From: an uncultured Pseudomonas sp.
Lineage (GTDB): Bacteria; Pseudomonadota; Gammaproteobacteria; Pseudomonadales; Pseudomonadaceae
NCBI RefSeq assembly: GCF_913777995.1
Contig: NZ_CAJYVE010000033.1
Span: forward strand, 1-51,513
Reading direction: 5' to 3'
Length of the DNA: 51,513 bases
Translations under genes and position numbers: made by a program
Part shown: positions 8,140-18,160 of the stretch, piece after piece
How positions within the stretch are numbered: the first letter of the stretch is position 1
Layout of the letters: each line of letters opens with the position of its first letter
Notes under the pieces: generated by a model
Database searches by the model: none
Seen by the model: only the letters and a program-made list of their open reading frames with translations
Told to the model about the DNA's origin: nothing

Positions 8140-9705
8140 TCAGAGGTGATGGACTACCGCCAGGTCCAGGCGCGGGTATTCGTTGTCGGCGCCTTCGCCA
8201 CGGGGCGGTACGTGGTGGGTCTTGACGATCTGGTCACCCTGCAGGGTTTCCAGGTGCACGTCGAAGCCCCACAGGCGGTGCAGGTGCTTGAGCACTTCGT
8301 CCGTGGACTCGCCCAGCGGTTTGCGATTGTGCTGCTGGTGGCGCAGGGTCAGCGAGCGGTCGCCGCGCCGGTCGATGCTGTAGATCTGCACGTTGGGTTC
8401 GCGATTACCCAGGTTGTACTGTGCGGCCAGGGTTTCACGAATGATGTGGTAGCCCGCTTCGTCATGGATCGCCGGCACCAGCAGCTCTTCCTTCTGGTCG
8501 TCGTCCATGATGCTGAACAGCTTGAGGTCGCGCATCACCTTGGGCGACAGGTACTGCAGGATGAAGCTCTCGTCCTTGAAGCTGCTCATGGCGAACTTGA
8601 TGGTGCTCAGCCAGTCGCCACCGGCAAGGTCCGGGAACCAGCGGCGGTCTTCGTCGGTGGGGTTCTCGCACATGCGGCGAATGTCCTGGAAGATCGAGAA
8701 GCCCAGGGTGTAGGGGTTGATGCCGCTGTAGTAGGGGCTGTCGAAGCCAGGCTGGTAGATCACGCTGGTGTGCGACTGCAGGAACTCGAACATGAAGCCG
8801 TCGGTGACCAGCCCTTCGTCGTACAGGTCGTTGATCAGGGTGTAGTGCCAGAAGGTCGCCCAGCCTTCGTTCATCACCTGGGTCTGGCGTTGCGGGTAGA
8901 AGTACTGCGCGATCTTGCGCACGATGCGCACCACTTCACGCTGCCAGGGCTCCAGCAGCGGGGCGTGTTTCTCGATGAAGTAGAGGATGTTCTCCTGCGG
9001 CTCGGCTGGAAACCGCGCGTTGTCGGCCTGGCTGTTCTTCTCGGCGCTTTTCGGGATGGTGCGCCACAGGTCGTTGATCTGCCGCTGTAGGTGCTCCTCG
9101 CGGTCCTTCTGGCGACGGCGCTCCTCTTCGGCGGAGATGGGGTAGGGCCGCTTGTAGCGGTCGACGCCGTAGTTCATCAGCGCATGGCAGGAGTCGATGA
9201 GGTCTTCCACGGCGTCGATGCCGTGGCGCTCTTCGCACTGGGTGATGTACTGCTTGGCGAACACCAGGTAGTCGATGATCGAACTGGCATCGGTCCAGGT
9301 GCGGAACAGGTAGTTGCCCTTGAAGAAGCTGTTGTGCCCGTAGCAGGCATGCGCCACCACCAGTGCTTGCATGCACATGGTGTTTTCTTCCATCAGGTAG
9401 GCAATGCACGGGTCGGAGTTGATGACGATCTCGTAGGCCAGTCCCATCTGTCCACGCGAGTAGGACTTTTCCGTGCTGAGAAACTGCTTGCCATAGGACC
9501 AGTGATGGTAGCCCAGCGGCATGCCCACCGAGGCGTAGGCGTCCATCATCTGCTCGGCGGTGATCACCTCGATCTGGTTGGGGTAGGTGTCCAGGGCATA
9601 GCGTTCGGCGATACGCGCGATTTCCCGGTCGTATGCCTGGATCAGTTCGAAGGTCCACTCTGACCCCGTGGAGAGGGGCTGGCGTTTCTGATCTCTAGCG
9701 GTCAT
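8140..9705 (-). CDS. SpoVR family protein (YcgB)
   Basis: SpoVR proteins are large and have no assigned biochemistry. In Bacillus SpoVR affects spore cortex formation, and in gamma-proteobacteria the gene travels with yeaH and prkA. The 521-residue sequence shows the family blocks [13 protein letters not shown] (about residues 66-78), [31 protein letters not shown] and [20 protein letters not shown]. Conserved His, Glu and Cys residues suggest metal binding. Its ATG overlaps the yeaH stop by 4 bp, so it is translated with yeaH-prkA. Confidence 0.93.
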   Translation of the reverse strand: MTARDQKRQPLSTGSEWTFELIQAYDREIARIAERYALDTYPNQIEVITAEQMMDAYASVGMPLGYHHWSYGKQFLSTEKSYSRGQMGLAYEIVINSDPCIAYLMEENTMCMQALVVAHACYGHNSFFKGNYLFRTWTDASSIIDYLVFAKQYITQCEERHGIDAVEDLIDSCHALMNYGVDRYKRPYPISAEEERRRQKDREEHLQRQINDLWRTIPKSAEKNSQADNARFPAEPQENILYFIEKHAPLLEPWQREVVRIVRKIAQYFYPQRQTQVMNEGWATFWHYTLINDLYDEGLVTDGFMFEFLQSHTSVIYQPGFDSPYYSGINPYTLGFSIFQDIRRMCENPTDEDRRWFPDLAGGDWLSTIKFAMSSFKDESFILQYLSPKVMRDLKLFSIMDDDQKEELLVPAIHDEAGYHIIRETLAAQYNLGNREPNVQIYSIDRRGDRSLTLRHQQHNRKPLGESTDEVLKHLHRLWGFDVHLETLQGDQIVKTHHVPPRGEGADNEYPRLDLAVVHHL

Positions 9706-10973
9706 GTCACTAACCTGCGCTGGAAGAGTTCACGGAATACCGGGTAGATATCACCGGCGGACACCAGTTGCTGCTGGGCGAAGGTATCGGCGAATTCCTC
9801 GCTGATGCGCTCGTATTCGTACCACAGCGCCTGGTGCTCGCGGGGGGTGATTTCCACGTAGGTGTAGTACTGCACGAACGGCATGATCTGCTTGGTGAGG
9901 ATTTCCCGGCAGATGGGCGAGTCGTCGTTCCAGTTGTCGCCGTCGGAGGCCTGGGCGGCGTAGATGTTCCACTCGTTGGCCGGGTAGCGCTCGGCCATGA
10001 TCTCCTGCATCAGCTTCAGGGCACTGGAAACGATGGTGCCGCCGGTTTCCCGGGAGTAGAAGAACTCTTCTTCGTCCACCTCGCGGGCGCTGGTGTGGTG
10101 GCGGATGAACACCACGTCGATCTTGTCGTAGTTACGCTTGAGGAACAGGTACAGCAGGATGAAGAAGCGCTTGGCGATGTCCTTGGTTGCCTGGGTCATC
10201 GAGCCGGAGACGTCCATCAGGCAGAACATCACCGCCTTGGAGCTGGGGTTGGGCTGCTTGACCAGCAGGTTGTACTTGAGGTCGAAGGTGTCGAGGTAAG
10301 GCACACGGCGAATGCGCGCCTTGAGGCGTTCGACTTCGCCTTCGAGTTCCTGGATATCGCCGAAGTTGTCCGGTTCTTCGACCTTCAGGCGCTCCAGCTC
10401 GGCCTGCACCTGCTTGAGCCGCGCGCGGCTGCTGCCCGACAGGGCGATGCGCCGGGCGTGGGCCGAGCGCAGGGTGCGGACGATGTTGATGCGCGAGGGG
10501 TTGCCCTCGTTGCTGATGCCGGCGCGCACGGTCTTGAAGGTGTCGGTGCCGGTGAGGTGGCGTTTGACCAGGTTGGGCAGTTCGAGGTCTTCGAACATGA
10601 ATTCGAGGAATTCTTCCTGGGTGATCTGGAAGACGAACTCGTCCATGCCTTCGCCGGAATTGCTGGCCTTGCCGGCGCCCTTGCCGCCACCGCCGCCCTG
10701 GGGACGGGCGATGCGCTCGCCCGCAGTGAATTCCTTGTTGCCGGGGTGCACGACGGTCTGCTTGCCGCCGCGGCCATGGTGCAGGACCGGCTCGTCGATG
10801 TCGCGGCCGGGGATGCTGATCTGTTCGCCGTGCTCCATGTCGGTGATGGAGCGGCGGCTGACGGCTTCTTCAACCGCCTTCTTGATGTGGTCGCGGTAAC
10901 GCCGCAGGAAACGCTGGCGATTCACCGTGCTCTTGTTCTTGCCGTTCAGGCGTCGGTCGATCACGTAACTCAT
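9702..10973 (-). CDS. yeaH: YeaH/YhbH family protein (DUF444, von Willebrand A-like)
   Basis: This is a 423-residue cytoplasmic protein of the DUF444 family. It has a Lys/Arg-rich N-terminus ([21 protein letters not shown]), a Gly-rich segment around residues 90-105, and a C-terminal von Willebrand A-like domain with the metal-site motif [10 protein letters not shown] near residue 250. In Bacillus its homologue YhbH is needed for sporulation; in E. coli YeaH works with the kinase YeaG in nitrogen starvation and stationary phase. It is the middle gene of prkA-yeaH-spoVR and overlaps spoVR by 4 bp. Confidence 0.94.
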   Translation of the reverse strand: MSYVIDRRLNGKNKSTVNRQRFLRRYRDHIKKAVEEAVSRRSITDMEHGEQISIPGRDIDEPVLHHGRGGKQTVVHPGNKEFTAGERIARPQGGGGGKGAGKASNSGEGMDEFVFQITQEEFLEFMFEDLELPNLVKRHLTGTDTFKTVRAGISNEGNPSRINIVRTLRSAHARRIALSGSSRARLKQVQAELERLKVEEPDNFGDIQELEGEVERLKARIRRVPYLDTFDLKYNLLVKQPNPSSKAVMFCLMDVSGSMTQATKDIAKRFFILLYLFLKRNYDKIDVVFIRHHTSAREVDEEEFFYSRETGGTIVSSALKLMQEIMAERYPANEWNIYAAQASDGDNWNDDSPICREILTKQIMPFVQYYTYVEITPREHQALWYEYERISEEFADTFAQQQLVSAGDIYPVFRELFQRRLVT

Positions 10974-10989
10974 AGGGGCCCCTTAGGGG

Positions 10990-11125
10990 AGCTGCAAGCT
11001 CCAGGCTACAAGCTGCAAGTTGCCTATCCAAACGCCGGCTTCACGCAGTCAACGGCGCACCTGCTGCCCCCTGTGGGGCGACAGGTACGTCGTTGCTGAC
11101 CTGAAGCTTGCCGCTTGTCGCTGCC
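10990..11125. repeat. CAAGC-type imperfect repeat cluster
   Basis: The prkA-yeaH gap contains degenerate copies of AGCTGCAAGCT and ACAAGCTGCAAGTTGCC at 10990-11024. Inverted counterparts GAAGCTTGCCGCTTGTCG lie at 11103-11120. The pattern matches a second cluster at 32032-32119. Such repeats are common between Pseudomonas genes. In mRNA the two sides could pair and act as a stabilising or partial-terminating structure inside the operon. Confidence 0.6.
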
Positions 11126-13048
11126 TTACTGCGATTTGCGTACGCGCAGGTACCACTCGGAGAGTAGACGCACCTGCTTGTCGGTGTAGCCCCGCTCGAC
11201 CATTCGAGTGACGAAGTCGTTGTGTTTCTGTTGGTCTTCCTTGCTGGCCTTGGCGTTGAAGCTGATGACCGGCAGCAGGTCTTCGGTGTTGGAGAACATT
11301 TTCTTCTCGATCACCACCCGCAGCTTTTCATAGCTCAGCCAGGTTGGGTTCTTGCCATTGTTGTTGGCACGTGCCCGCAGGACGAAGTTGACGATCTCGT
11401 TGCGGAAGTCTTTCGGGTTGCTGATGCCGGCCGGCTTCTCGATTTTCTCCAGTTCTTCGTTGAGGGCCACGCGGTTGAGGATTTCACCGGTTTCCGGGTC
11501 GCGATATTCCTGGTCCTGAATCCAGAAGTCTGCGTACAGCACGTAGCGGTCGAAGATGTTCTGCCCGTACTCGCTGTACGACTCCAGGTAGGCGGTCTGG
11601 ATTTCCTTGCCGATGAACTCGATGTAGCGCGGTGCCAGGTACTCCTTGATGAAGCGCAGGTAGCGCTCGCGGGTTTCGGCCGGGTATTGCTCCTGTTCGA
11701 TCTGCTGCTCCAGCACGTAGAGCAGGTGCACCGGGTTGGCGGCGACCTCGTGCGGGTCGAAGTTGAACACCTTGGAGAGGATCTTGAAGGCGAAGCGGGT
11801 GGAAAGCCCGGTCATGCCCTCGTCGACGCCTGCGCTGTCGCGGTACTCCTGGATCGACTTGGCCTTGGGATCGGTGTCCTTGAGGTTTTCCCCGTCGTAG
11901 ACGCGCATCTTGGAATAGATGTTGGAGTTCTCCGGCTCCTTGAGGCGCGACAGGGTGGTGAACTGGGCCAGCATCTTCAGCGTGTCAGGCGCGCAATGGG
12001 CGCTGGCCAGCGAACTGTTGATCAGCAGCTTCTCGTAGATCTTGATCTCGTCGCTGACACGCAGGCAGTACGGCACCTTGACGATGTAGATCCGGTCGAT
12101 GAAAGCCTCGTTGTTCTTGTTGTTGCGGAAGCTGTGCCACTCGGACTCGTTGGAGTGGGCCAGCAGCGTGCCGTTGAAGGGAATCGCGCCCAGGCCTTCG
12201 GTGCTGTTGTAGTTGCCTTCCTGGGTGGCGGTGAGCAAGGGGTGCAGGACCTTGATCGGCGCCTTGAACATCTCGACGAATTCCATCAGGCCCTGGTTGG
12301 CCCGGCACAGCGCGCCCGAATAGCTGTAGGCGTCGGCGTCGTTCTGCGGGAATTCTTCCAGCTTGCGGATATCGACCTTGCCCACCAGCGCAGAGATGTC
12401 CTGGTTGTTCTCGTCGCCCGGCTCGGTCTTGGCGATACCGATCTGGTTGAGGATGGAAGGGTAGAGCTTGACCACCTTGAACTGGCTGATGTCACCGCCG
12501 AATTCGGCCAGGCGCTTGGTGGCCCAGGGCGACATGATGGTGTTGAGGTAGCGGCGCGGGATACCGAAGTCCTCTTCGAGGATGTCGCCATCTTCGGCAG
12601 CGTTGAACAGCCCCAGCGGCGACTCGAATACCGGCGAGCCCTTGATCGCGTAGAAGGGCACCTTCTGCATCAGCTGCTTGAGCTTTTCGGCCAGGGACGA
12701 CTTGCCGCCGCCGACCGGGCCGAGCAGGTAGAGGATCTGTTTCTTCTCTTCCAGGCCCTGCGCGGCATGGCGGAAGTAGGAGACGATCTGCTCGATGCAC
12801 TCTTCCATGCCGTGGAAATCGGCGAAGGCCGGGTAACGTCTGATCACCTTGTTGGAGAAGATCCTCGACAGGCGCGAGTTGGTAGAGGTGTCTACCAGTT
12901 CGGGCTCCCCGATGGCCATGAGCAGTCGCTCTGCTGCCGAAGCGTAGGCGCTGCGATCCCGTTTGCAGAGCTCAAGGTACTCCTGTAGTGAGAGCTCTTC
13001 CTGCCGTGTGGTTTCGAAGCGTTGTTGGAAGTGGCTAAAAATACTCAT
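11126..13048 (-). CDS. prkA: PrkA (YeaG) AAA+ serine protein kinase
   Basis: PrkA proteins combine an AAA+ ATPase N-domain with a C-terminal region resembling eukaryotic protein kinases. E. coli YeaG contributes to survival of sustained nitrogen starvation. The 640-residue protein has the Walker A motif LLGPVGGGKSSLAEKL near residue 110, LLAHSNESEW and FIDRIYIVKVPYCLR further on, and the conserved C-terminal half (NPTWLSYEKLRVVIEKKMFSNTEDLL split over about 590). Length matches the family exactly. It is the first gene of prkA-yeaH-spoVR, 152 bp ahead of yeaH, with a 288-bp upstream region containing promoter-like elements. Confidence 0.96.
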   Translation of the reverse strand: MSIFSHFQQRFETTRQEELSLQEYLELCKRDRSAYASAAERLLMAIGEPELVDTSTNSRLSRIFSNKVIRRYPAFADFHGMEECIEQIVSYFRHAAQGLEEKKQILYLLGPVGGGKSSLAEKLKQLMQKVPFYAIKGSPVFESPLGLFNAAEDGDILEEDFGIPRRYLNTIMSPWATKRLAEFGGDISQFKVVKLYPSILNQIGIAKTEPGDENNQDISALVGKVDIRKLEEFPQNDADAYSYSGALCRANQGLMEFVEMFKAPIKVLHPLLTATQEGNYNSTEGLGAIPFNGTLLAHSNESEWHSFRNNKNNEAFIDRIYIVKVPYCLRVSDEIKIYEKLLINSSLASAHCAPDTLKMLAQFTTLSRLKEPENSNIYSKMRVYDGENLKDTDPKAKSIQEYRDSAGVDEGMTGLSTRFAFKILSKVFNFDPHEVAANPVHLLYVLEQQIEQEQYPAETRERYLRFIKEYLAPRYIEFIGKEIQTAYLESYSEYGQNIFDRYVLYADFWIQDQEYRDPETGEILNRVALNEELEKIEKPAGISNPKDFRNEIVNFVLRARANNNGKNPTWLSYEKLRVVIEKKMFSNTEDLLPVISFNAKASKEDQQKHNDFVTRMVERGYTDKQVRLLSEWYLRVRKSQ

Positions 13049-13170
13049 GACGTCACCTCGCTCGATACGTTGAGCCGGCGGCGGATCGTCAGTCGATGCT
13101 GGCAGCAGCTGAGTATCCAGATGCCGTTACCCCCCAGAACACCATAAAAGTAACTACCGATGACCCACGC

Positions 13171-13184
13171 GCCGGTGTACCGGC
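13171..13184. promoter_or_regulatory. Operator-like palindrome upstream of prkA
   Basis: GCCGGT-GT-ACCGGC is a perfect 6-bp palindrome with a 2-bp spacer, about 125 bp upstream of prkA. It lies roughly 30 bp downstream of the sigma-S-like box at 13213-13221, where a repressor site could act. The role is inferred from position only. Confidence 0.35.
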
Positions 13185-13212
13185 TCTCCCCGGATTACGG
13201 ATGGCCTGTGGG

Positions 13213-13221
13213 TAAGAATAG
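13213..13221 (-). promoter_or_regulatory. Sigma-S-like -10 element upstream of prkA
   Basis: CTATTCTTA on the minus strand resembles the RpoS -10 consensus CTATACTTAA, including the C before the hexamer, with no good -35. It would give a leader of roughly 155 nt. In E. coli yeaG is RpoS-dependent, which makes this the preferred candidate among several A+T-rich stretches here. Confidence 0.4.
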
Positions 13222-13336
13222 TTCGGTTTCTGGAAGGTAAAGAAGGGATGTGCGAAAGGAGCCCCGAGCCGTTCGTCGGTTCAGGGCGCCAGCCCACGCG
13301 CTACGCGGGGTGAGCCGGATTAAATTTTTTTTTCGT

Positions 13337-13657
13337 TCAGCCTTGCTCGGTTTCGTTCGGGTAGTGGCCACGCCATGCCTCGAAGCCGCCGTCGAGGCTG
13401 TAGACGTCGGTGAAACCCTGGCTGGCCAGGTAGGCGGCGGCGTTCTGGCTGGAGTTGCCGTGGTAGCAGACCACGATCACCGGCTGGCTCGGCTCGGTGT
13501 CGGCGATGAAGCCGGCCAGCGAGTGGTTGTCGAGGTGGCGGGCACCGCTGATATGGCTGCCGGCGAAGGTCTGTGGGTCGCGGATATCGACCAGCACGGC
13601 GCCTTGTTCACGCAGGGTGTGGGCCTGCTCGGCGGAAATGCGTTTGAAGTCGGTCAT
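13337..13657 (-). CDS. glpE: Thiosulfate sulfurtransferase GlpE (rhodanese)
   Basis: GlpE is a single-domain cytoplasmic rhodanese that moves sulfane sulfur from thiosulfate to cyanide or thiols such as thioredoxin. The 106-residue protein has the active-site loop CYHGNSS with catalytic Cys64, the [17 protein letters not shown] rhodanese motif and the DGGFEAWR ending. It lies 20 bp after apaH on the same strand, so it probably ends the lptD-to-apaH transcript. An A-tract follows its stop. Confidence 0.95.
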   Translation of the reverse strand: MTDFKRISAEQAHTLREQGAVLVDIRDPQTFAGSHISGARHLDNHSLAGFIADTEPSQPVIVVCYHGNSSQNAAAYLASQGFTDVYSLDGGFEAWRGHYPNETEQG

Positions 13658-13677
13658 GTCTGGGCTCCAGGCTGGGG

Positions 13678-14538
13678 TCAGTTCGGGGTGGTCGTGATCG
13701 GGCGCTGGGCCACGGCCCGCCCGTCAGGGTCGCAATCGCAGTAGTGGCGCTGCAGGGTATCGACATCGAGCAGGGTCATGCCACCGCCCCATACGCAGCC
13801 GCTGTCGAGGGCGAACACGCCGGGCTCGTCGCAGCGCCCCTCCAGGGCCGCCCAATGGCCGAAGATGATCTTCAGGTCACGGGTCTTGCGCTCCTTGTGG
13901 CTGAACCAGGGGGCATAGCCGGGCGGGGCGGTGTCGATGCCTTCCTTGCCCTTGAGGTCGAGCTTGCCATCGGCGGTGCAGAAACGCATGCGCGTGAAAT
14001 AGTTGGTGATGACCCGCAGGCGCACGACGCCTTGCAGATCACCGTCCCACTTGGCTGGCTCGTTGCCGTACATGTTGGCCAGGTAGTCGTCGTAGCGGGC
14101 GTCGTCGCGCAGCACGGCTTCGACCTCGGCCGCCAGCTTGAGGGCTTTCTTGAGGGTCCACTGCGGCGGGATGCCGGCATGCGCCATGGCCACGTTGCGC
14201 TCGGCATCGTAGTGCAGCAGCTTCTGCCGGCGCAGCCAGTCGAGCAGTTGCGCGCCGTCGGGGGCCTCAAGGATCTCGTTGAGGGTGTCGCCCTTCTTCA
14301 GGCGCCCGGCCTGGCGTGACACGGCCAGCAGGTGCAGGTCGTGGTTGCCCAGCACGCAGGTCACCGCGTCACGGATGCCATACAGGTAACGCAGGGTCTC
14401 CAGCGATTGCGGGCCGCGATTGACCAGGTCGCCGACCAGCCACAGCTGGTCCTGGCCAGGGGTGAAGCGCACATGGTCGAGCAGGCACTTGAGCGGTTCC
14501 AGGCAACCCTGCAGGTCACCGACTGCATACACCGCCAT
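13678..14538 (-). CDS. apaH: Bis(5'-nucleosyl)-tetraphosphatase ApaH
   Basis: ApaH symmetrically cleaves diadenosine tetraphosphate to two ADP and also removes Np4 caps from RNA 5' ends. The 286-residue product shows the calcineurin-like phosphatase motifs [23 protein letters not shown] and [11 protein letters not shown] in the first 70 residues and a later HAG ([10 protein letters not shown]) and GHWAALEG. Its ATG overlaps the apaG stop by one base (TGATG), so translation is coupled. The order apaG-apaH after rsmA is ancient and shared with E. coli. Confidence 0.97.
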   Translation of the reverse strand: MAVYAVGDLQGCLEPLKCLLDHVRFTPGQDQLWLVGDLVNRGPQSLETLRYLYGIRDAVTCVLGNHDLHLLAVSRQAGRLKKGDTLNEILEAPDGAQLLDWLRRQKLLHYDAERNVAMAHAGIPPQWTLKKALKLAAEVEAVLRDDARYDDYLANMYGNEPAKWDGDLQGVVRLRVITNYFTRMRFCTADGKLDLKGKEGIDTAPPGYAPWFSHKERKTRDLKIIFGHWAALEGRCDEPGVFALDSGCVWGGGMTLLDVDTLQRHYCDCDPDGRAVAQRPITTTPN

Positions 14539-14918
14539 CAGTGCAGGGCGCCCGGTACGGCGAGGCGGAAGGGCGCAATCACCGCGTCGAAGCGTTTGCC
14601 GTCTTCGGCGAGCATCTGGTAGCTGCCCTGCATGGCGCCGACTTGGGTGGGCATCACCGTGCCGCTGCTGTAGGTGTGGCTTTGCCCGGCCTTGATCAGC
14701 GGCTGCTGGCCGACCACGCCCTCGCCACGCACTTCTTCGACATTGCCGTTGCCATCGGTGATGACCCAGTGCCGTGACAGCAGCTTGGCCGGCAGCAGGC
14801 CGTTGTTGTGCACGGTGATGGTGTAGGCGAAGGCGAAGCGGTTCTGCTCGGGATTCGATTGCTCGGCGAGGTAGCGCGTCACGACGCTGACATCAACCTG
14901 GTAACGAGGATCGGACAT
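14538..14918 (-). CDS. apaG: ApaG (Co2+/Mg2+ efflux-associated protein)
   Basis: ApaG is a small beta-sandwich protein linked to cobalt resistance and magnesium efflux in Salmonella; its chemistry is unknown. The 126-residue form starting [17 protein letters not shown] matches family length. The frame is open 18 codons further but without homology. The hallmark segments [24 protein letters not shown] and the Gly-rich [11 protein letters not shown] are present. It sits between rsmA and apaH, coupled to apaH by a TGATG overlap. Confidence 0.95.
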   Translation of the reverse strand: MSDPRYQVDVSVVTRYLAEQSNPEQNRFAFAYTITVHNNGLLPAKLLSRHWVITDGNGNVEEVRGEGVVGQQPLIKAGQSHTYSSGTVMPTQVGAMQGSYQMLAEDGKRFDAVIAPFRLAVPGALH

Positions 14919-15042
14919 GCGGTGTGCCTTGAATACTTGGGTTTCGTAGAAAACCCAGGGCGAATGACTCAAGCAAGGGCTCAGTCTAGGTCATGTACGG
15001 GGAAAATCACCGCAGGTGAAATGCCCCGTAATGCTCCGGACC

Positions 15043-15849
15043 TTATTGCGCGCTGCTTTTCTCGCTGAGCTTATCGGCCAGGCGGACGAATGCTGAAAGG
15101 TCGAGTTGCTCCGGGCGCAGGCTGCCGTCCACGCCGGCGGCCTCGATCTCTTCGCCGCTGAGCAGCAGCTTGAGGGTATTGCGCAGGGTCTTGCGGCGCT
15201 GGTTGAAGGCCTCGCGGACGATGCGTTCGAGCAGCCGGTGGTCCTTGGCCGGGTGTGGCAGGGTCTCGTGTGGCACCAGGCGCACGATGGCCGAGTCGAC
15301 CTTCGGCGGCGGGTTGAACGCACCGGGGCCGACGTTGAACAGGTGTTCCACACGGCAGTGGTACTGCACCATGATCGACAGGCGACCCCAGTCGCCGCCG
15401 CCGGGACCGGCCGCCAGGCGCTCGACCACTTCCTTCTGCAGCATGAAGTGCATGTCGCGGATCAGCGCGGCGTTGTCCAGCAGGTGGAAGATCAGCGGCG
15501 TGGAGATGTTGTACGGCAGGTTGCCGACCACCCGCAGGCTGTGCGGCTCTGCGCCCAGGCTGTTGAAGTCGAACTTCAGCGCGTCGCCCTGGTGCAGGTT
15601 GAAGTTCGGCTTGCCGGCGAACTGGCTGTTGAGGATCGGCACCAGGTCTTTGTCCAGCTCGATCACGTCCAGGTGTGCGCCGCTGCCCAGCAGGCCTTCG
15701 GTGAGGGCGCCCTGGCCCGGGCCGATTTCCAGCATGCGGTCTTCAGGGCGCGCACGGATGGCGCGCAGGATACGGTCGATGATGCCCGCGTCGTGCAGGA
15801 AGTTCTGCCCGAAACGCTTGCGCGCCCGGTGTTGGTATTGCTCGGTCAT
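15043..15849 (-). CDS. rsmA: 16S rRNA dimethyladenosine transferase RsmA (KsgA)
   Basis: RsmA dimethylates A1518 and A1519 at the 3' end of 16S rRNA and serves as a late 30S assembly checkpoint. Loss gives kasugamycin resistance. The 268-residue protein starts [20 protein letters not shown], with the SAM-binding motif [15 protein letters not shown] near residue 40 and the catalytic NLPYNISTP near 110. The start is placed at 15849, where its ATG overlaps the pdxA stop (ATGA); the frame is open further upstream inside pdxA. It is in the lptD-apaH operon. Confidence 0.97.
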   Translation of the reverse strand: MTEQYQHRARKRFGQNFLHDAGIIDRILRAIRARPEDRMLEIGPGQGALTEGLLGSGAHLDVIELDKDLVPILNSQFAGKPNFNLHQGDALKFDFNSLGAEPHSLRVVGNLPYNISTPLIFHLLDNAALIRDMHFMLQKEVVERLAAGPGGGDWGRLSIMVQYHCRVEHLFNVGPGAFNPPPKVDSAIVRLVPHETLPHPAKDHRLLERIVREAFNQRRKTLRNTLKLLLSGEEIEAAGVDGSLRPEQLDLSAFVRLADKLSEKSSAQ

Positions 15850-16835
15850 GAATGGGTCTCGGCCATCTGGTAGGCGGTTTGCAAGGCGACCTGCAGGCTG
15901 CCGGTGTCGACCTGGCCGCTGCCGGCCAGGTCGAGGGCGGTGCCATGGTCGACCGAAGTGCGGACGATGGGCAGGCCCAGGGTCACGTTGACCGCAGCGC
16001 CGAAGCCCTTGTACTTGAGGACCGGCAGGCCCTGGTCGTGGTACATCGCCAGCACGGCGTCGCAATGCGCCAGATACTTGGGGGTGAAGAGGGTGTCGGC
16101 CGGCAGCGGGCCCTGGAGGTCCATGCCCTCCAGGCGCAGGCGCTGCAGGGTGGGCTCGATGATGTCGAGTTCCTCGCGGCCCAGGTGCCCGCCCTCGCCA
16201 GCGTGCGGGTTGAGCCCGCAGACCAGGATGCGCGGTCGGGCGATGCCGAACTTGCCGACCAGGTCGGCGTGCAGGATACGCGTGACGCGCTCCAGGCGCT
16301 CGGCGGTGATGGCATCGGCCACTTCGCGCAGCGGCAGGTGGGTGGTGACCAGCGCCACGCGCAGGTCGCCGGTGGCCAGCATCATTACCACCTGTTCGGT
16401 GGCGGTGAGGTCGGCAAGAAACTCGGTATGCCCTGAAAAGGCCATGCCGGCGTCGTTGATCACGCCCTTGTGCACCGGGGCGGTGATCATCCCGGCGAAC
16501 AGCCCGTTCAGGCAGCCGTTGCCGGCGCGGGTCAGGGTTTCCAGGACGAAGCCGGCGTTGGTGGTGTTCAGGTGCCCGGCGACAACCGGCGCGCCCAGCG
16601 GCGTATCCCAGACGTACAGGCTGCCGGCCGGCGCCGGGGCGCTTGGCAGGGCTTCAGGGCTGACGCTGATCAGGTTGACGGCCAGTCCCAGCTGCACGGC
16701 CCGCTCGGTGAGCAGGGCGTGGCTGGTGATGGCGATCAGGGGGTGTGGCTGGGGTTGCGCGGCGAGCAGCAGGCAAAGGTCAGGGCCTATGCCGGCCGGC
16801 TCGCCGGGCGTCAGCGCGAAGCGCCGTGGCTTCAC
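15846..16835 (-). CDS. pdxA: 4-hydroxythreonine-4-phosphate dehydrogenase PdxA
   Basis: PdxA oxidises 4-phosphohydroxy-threonine with NAD in the DXP-dependent pyridoxal phosphate pathway. The 329-residue protein has [13 protein letters not shown] at the N-terminus, the metal ligands in FSGHTEFLA and VTTHLPL, and the C-terminal [16 protein letters not shown] and [13 protein letters not shown]. It starts at GTG, overlapping the surA stop by 4 bp (GTGA). The surA-pdxA-rsmA-apaG-apaH order is the same as in E. coli. Confidence 0.97.
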   Translation of the reverse strand: MKPRRFALTPGEPAGIGPDLCLLLAAQPQPHPLIAITSHALLTERAVQLGLAVNLISVSPEALPSAPAPAGSLYVWDTPLGAPVVAGHLNTTNAGFVLETLTRAGNGCLNGLFAGMITAPVHKGVINDAGMAFSGHTEFLADLTATEQVVMMLATGDLRVALVTTHLPLREVADAITAERLERVTRILHADLVGKFGIARPRILVCGLNPHAGEGGHLGREELDIIEPTLQRLRLEGMDLQGPLPADTLFTPKYLAHCDAVLAMYHDQGLPVLKYKGFGAAVNVTLGLPIVRTSVDHGTALDLAGSGQVDTGSLQVALQTAYQMAETHS

Positions 16836-18160
16836 TTCTGGGCCTGGGCGGCGCCAGGCAGCTTGATTTCGACGTAGGCTTCATCGCGGATCTGGCGCAG
16901 CCAGGTCTGCAGCTCTTCGTCGTACTTGCGGTTACGCAGGATGTTCAGTGCCTGTTGCTCGCGAGCCTGATTGGTGGCGTCGGTGGAGCGACGGCCCAGG
17001 ACTTCCAGGACGTGCCAGCCGTACTGGGTCTTGAACGGCTTGGACAGCACGCCTTGCGGCGTTTCGTTCATGACCTGGCGGAACTCGGGAACCAGCGAGT
17101 TGGGGTCGACCCAGTTCAGGTCGCCGCCGTTGAGCGCCGAGCCCGGGTCTTCCGAGAAGCTCTTCGCCAGTTCGCCGAAGTCTTCGCCGGCCTGGATGCG
17201 GTCGTAGAGTTTCTGCGCCAGACGCTGCGTCTCGGCCTCACTGCGGATCTCGCTCGGCTTGATCAGGATGTGGCGTACATGGACTTCGTCACGCAGCTGC
17301 ACCTGGCCTTCACCACCGCGCTTTTCCAGCAGCTTGAGGATGATGAAGCCGCCTGGAGTGCGGGCGGGCGGCGTGACTTCGCCAGGACGCATGGAGCTGA
17401 GCATGTCACCGAACGGTGGGGGCAGTTGGCCGGCTTTACGCCAGCCCATGTCGCCGCCGTCCAGGGCGTTCTCGGTGGCCGAGTTGGCAATGGCCAGCTG
17501 GCCGAAGTCGGCACCGCGCTGCAGTTGCGCGTAGATGTCCTGGGCCTTGCTGGCAGCCTTCTGGATGTCGCTGGAGGAAGCGCTGTCCGGAGTGGCGATC
17601 AGGATGTTGGCCAGGTGCAGGTCTTCGGACATCTGCGCCTTGCCCAGGTCGGAGGCGAGGAAGTTTTTCACTTCCTGCTCGGACACCTGGATGCGCTCGG
17701 CCACGCGGCGCTGGCGCACACGGCTGATGATGATCTCGCGACGGATCTGCTCGCGGGCATCGTTGTACGACAGGCCGTCGTGGGCCAGGGCGGCGCGGAA
17801 CTGCTGCAGGGTCATGCCATTGCGCTGGGCGATGGTTTCGACCGCGGAGTTGAGTTCTTCGTCGCTGATGCGGATGCCGGCACGGTCGCCCATCTGCAGT
17901 TGCAGATTTTCCAGGATCAGGCGGTCGAGGGCCTGCTGTTGCAGGGCCTCGGCGGGTGGCGTACCACCGCCACGCTTGGCGATGGTCTGCTGGACTTCGC
18001 GTACGCGCTGGTCAAGCTGGCTCTTCATGATCACGTCGTTGTCGACGATGGCCACGACGCTGTCGAGCGGTTGCACGGCAGCGTGGGCCGCGCCGCTCAG
18101 CAGGAGGGCGCCCAGCATCAGCGGGCGCAGGCAGTCAGAAAGCTTTGTCTTCACGTTCAC
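16832..18160 (-). CDS. surA: Periplasmic chaperone and peptidyl-prolyl isomerase SurA
   Basis: SurA escorts unfolded outer-membrane proteins, including LptD, across the periplasm. The 442-residue precursor has a signal peptide ([14 protein letters not shown]), an N-terminal chaperone domain, and two parvulin domains: a degenerate first one ([12 protein letters not shown]) and a standard second one ([31 protein letters not shown]). A GTG start at 18160 with AGG 6 bp upstream is preferred. It begins 26 bp inside lptD, so it is expressed with its main client. Confidence 0.96.
   Translation of the reverse strand: MNVKTKLSDCLRPLMLGALLLSGAAHAAVQPLDSVVAIVDNDVIMKSQLDQRVREVQQTIAKRGGGTPPAEALQQQALDRLILENLQLQMGDRAGIRISDEELNSAVETIAQRNGMTLQQFRAALAHDGLSYNDAREQIRREIIISRVRQRRVAERIQVSEQEVKNFLASDLGKAQMSEDLHLANILIATPDSASSSDIQKAASKAQDIYAQLQRGADFGQLAIANSATENALDGGDMGWRKAGQLPPPFGDMLSSMRPGEVTPPARTPGGFIILKLLEKRGGEGQVQLRDEVHVRHILIKPSEIRSEAETQRLAQKLYDRIQAGEDFGELAKSFSEDPGSALNGGDLNWVDPNSLVPEFRQVMNETPQGVLSKPFKTQYGWHVLEVLGRRSTDATNQAREQQALNILRNRKYDEELQTWLRQIRDEAYVEIKLPGAAQAQK

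Noticed and set aside
11222-12988. A 588-codon open frame on the plus strand opposite prkA
   Set aside because: It is antisense to a complete PrkA with Walker and kinase motifs. Long antisense frames are expected at this G+C content.
13320-13336. T-run after a G+C-rich stretch as a terminator between glpE and prkA
   Set aside because: The T-run lies on the plus strand, while both neighbouring genes are transcribed from the minus strand, so its orientation is wrong for glpE. In the minus direction it is an A-tract.
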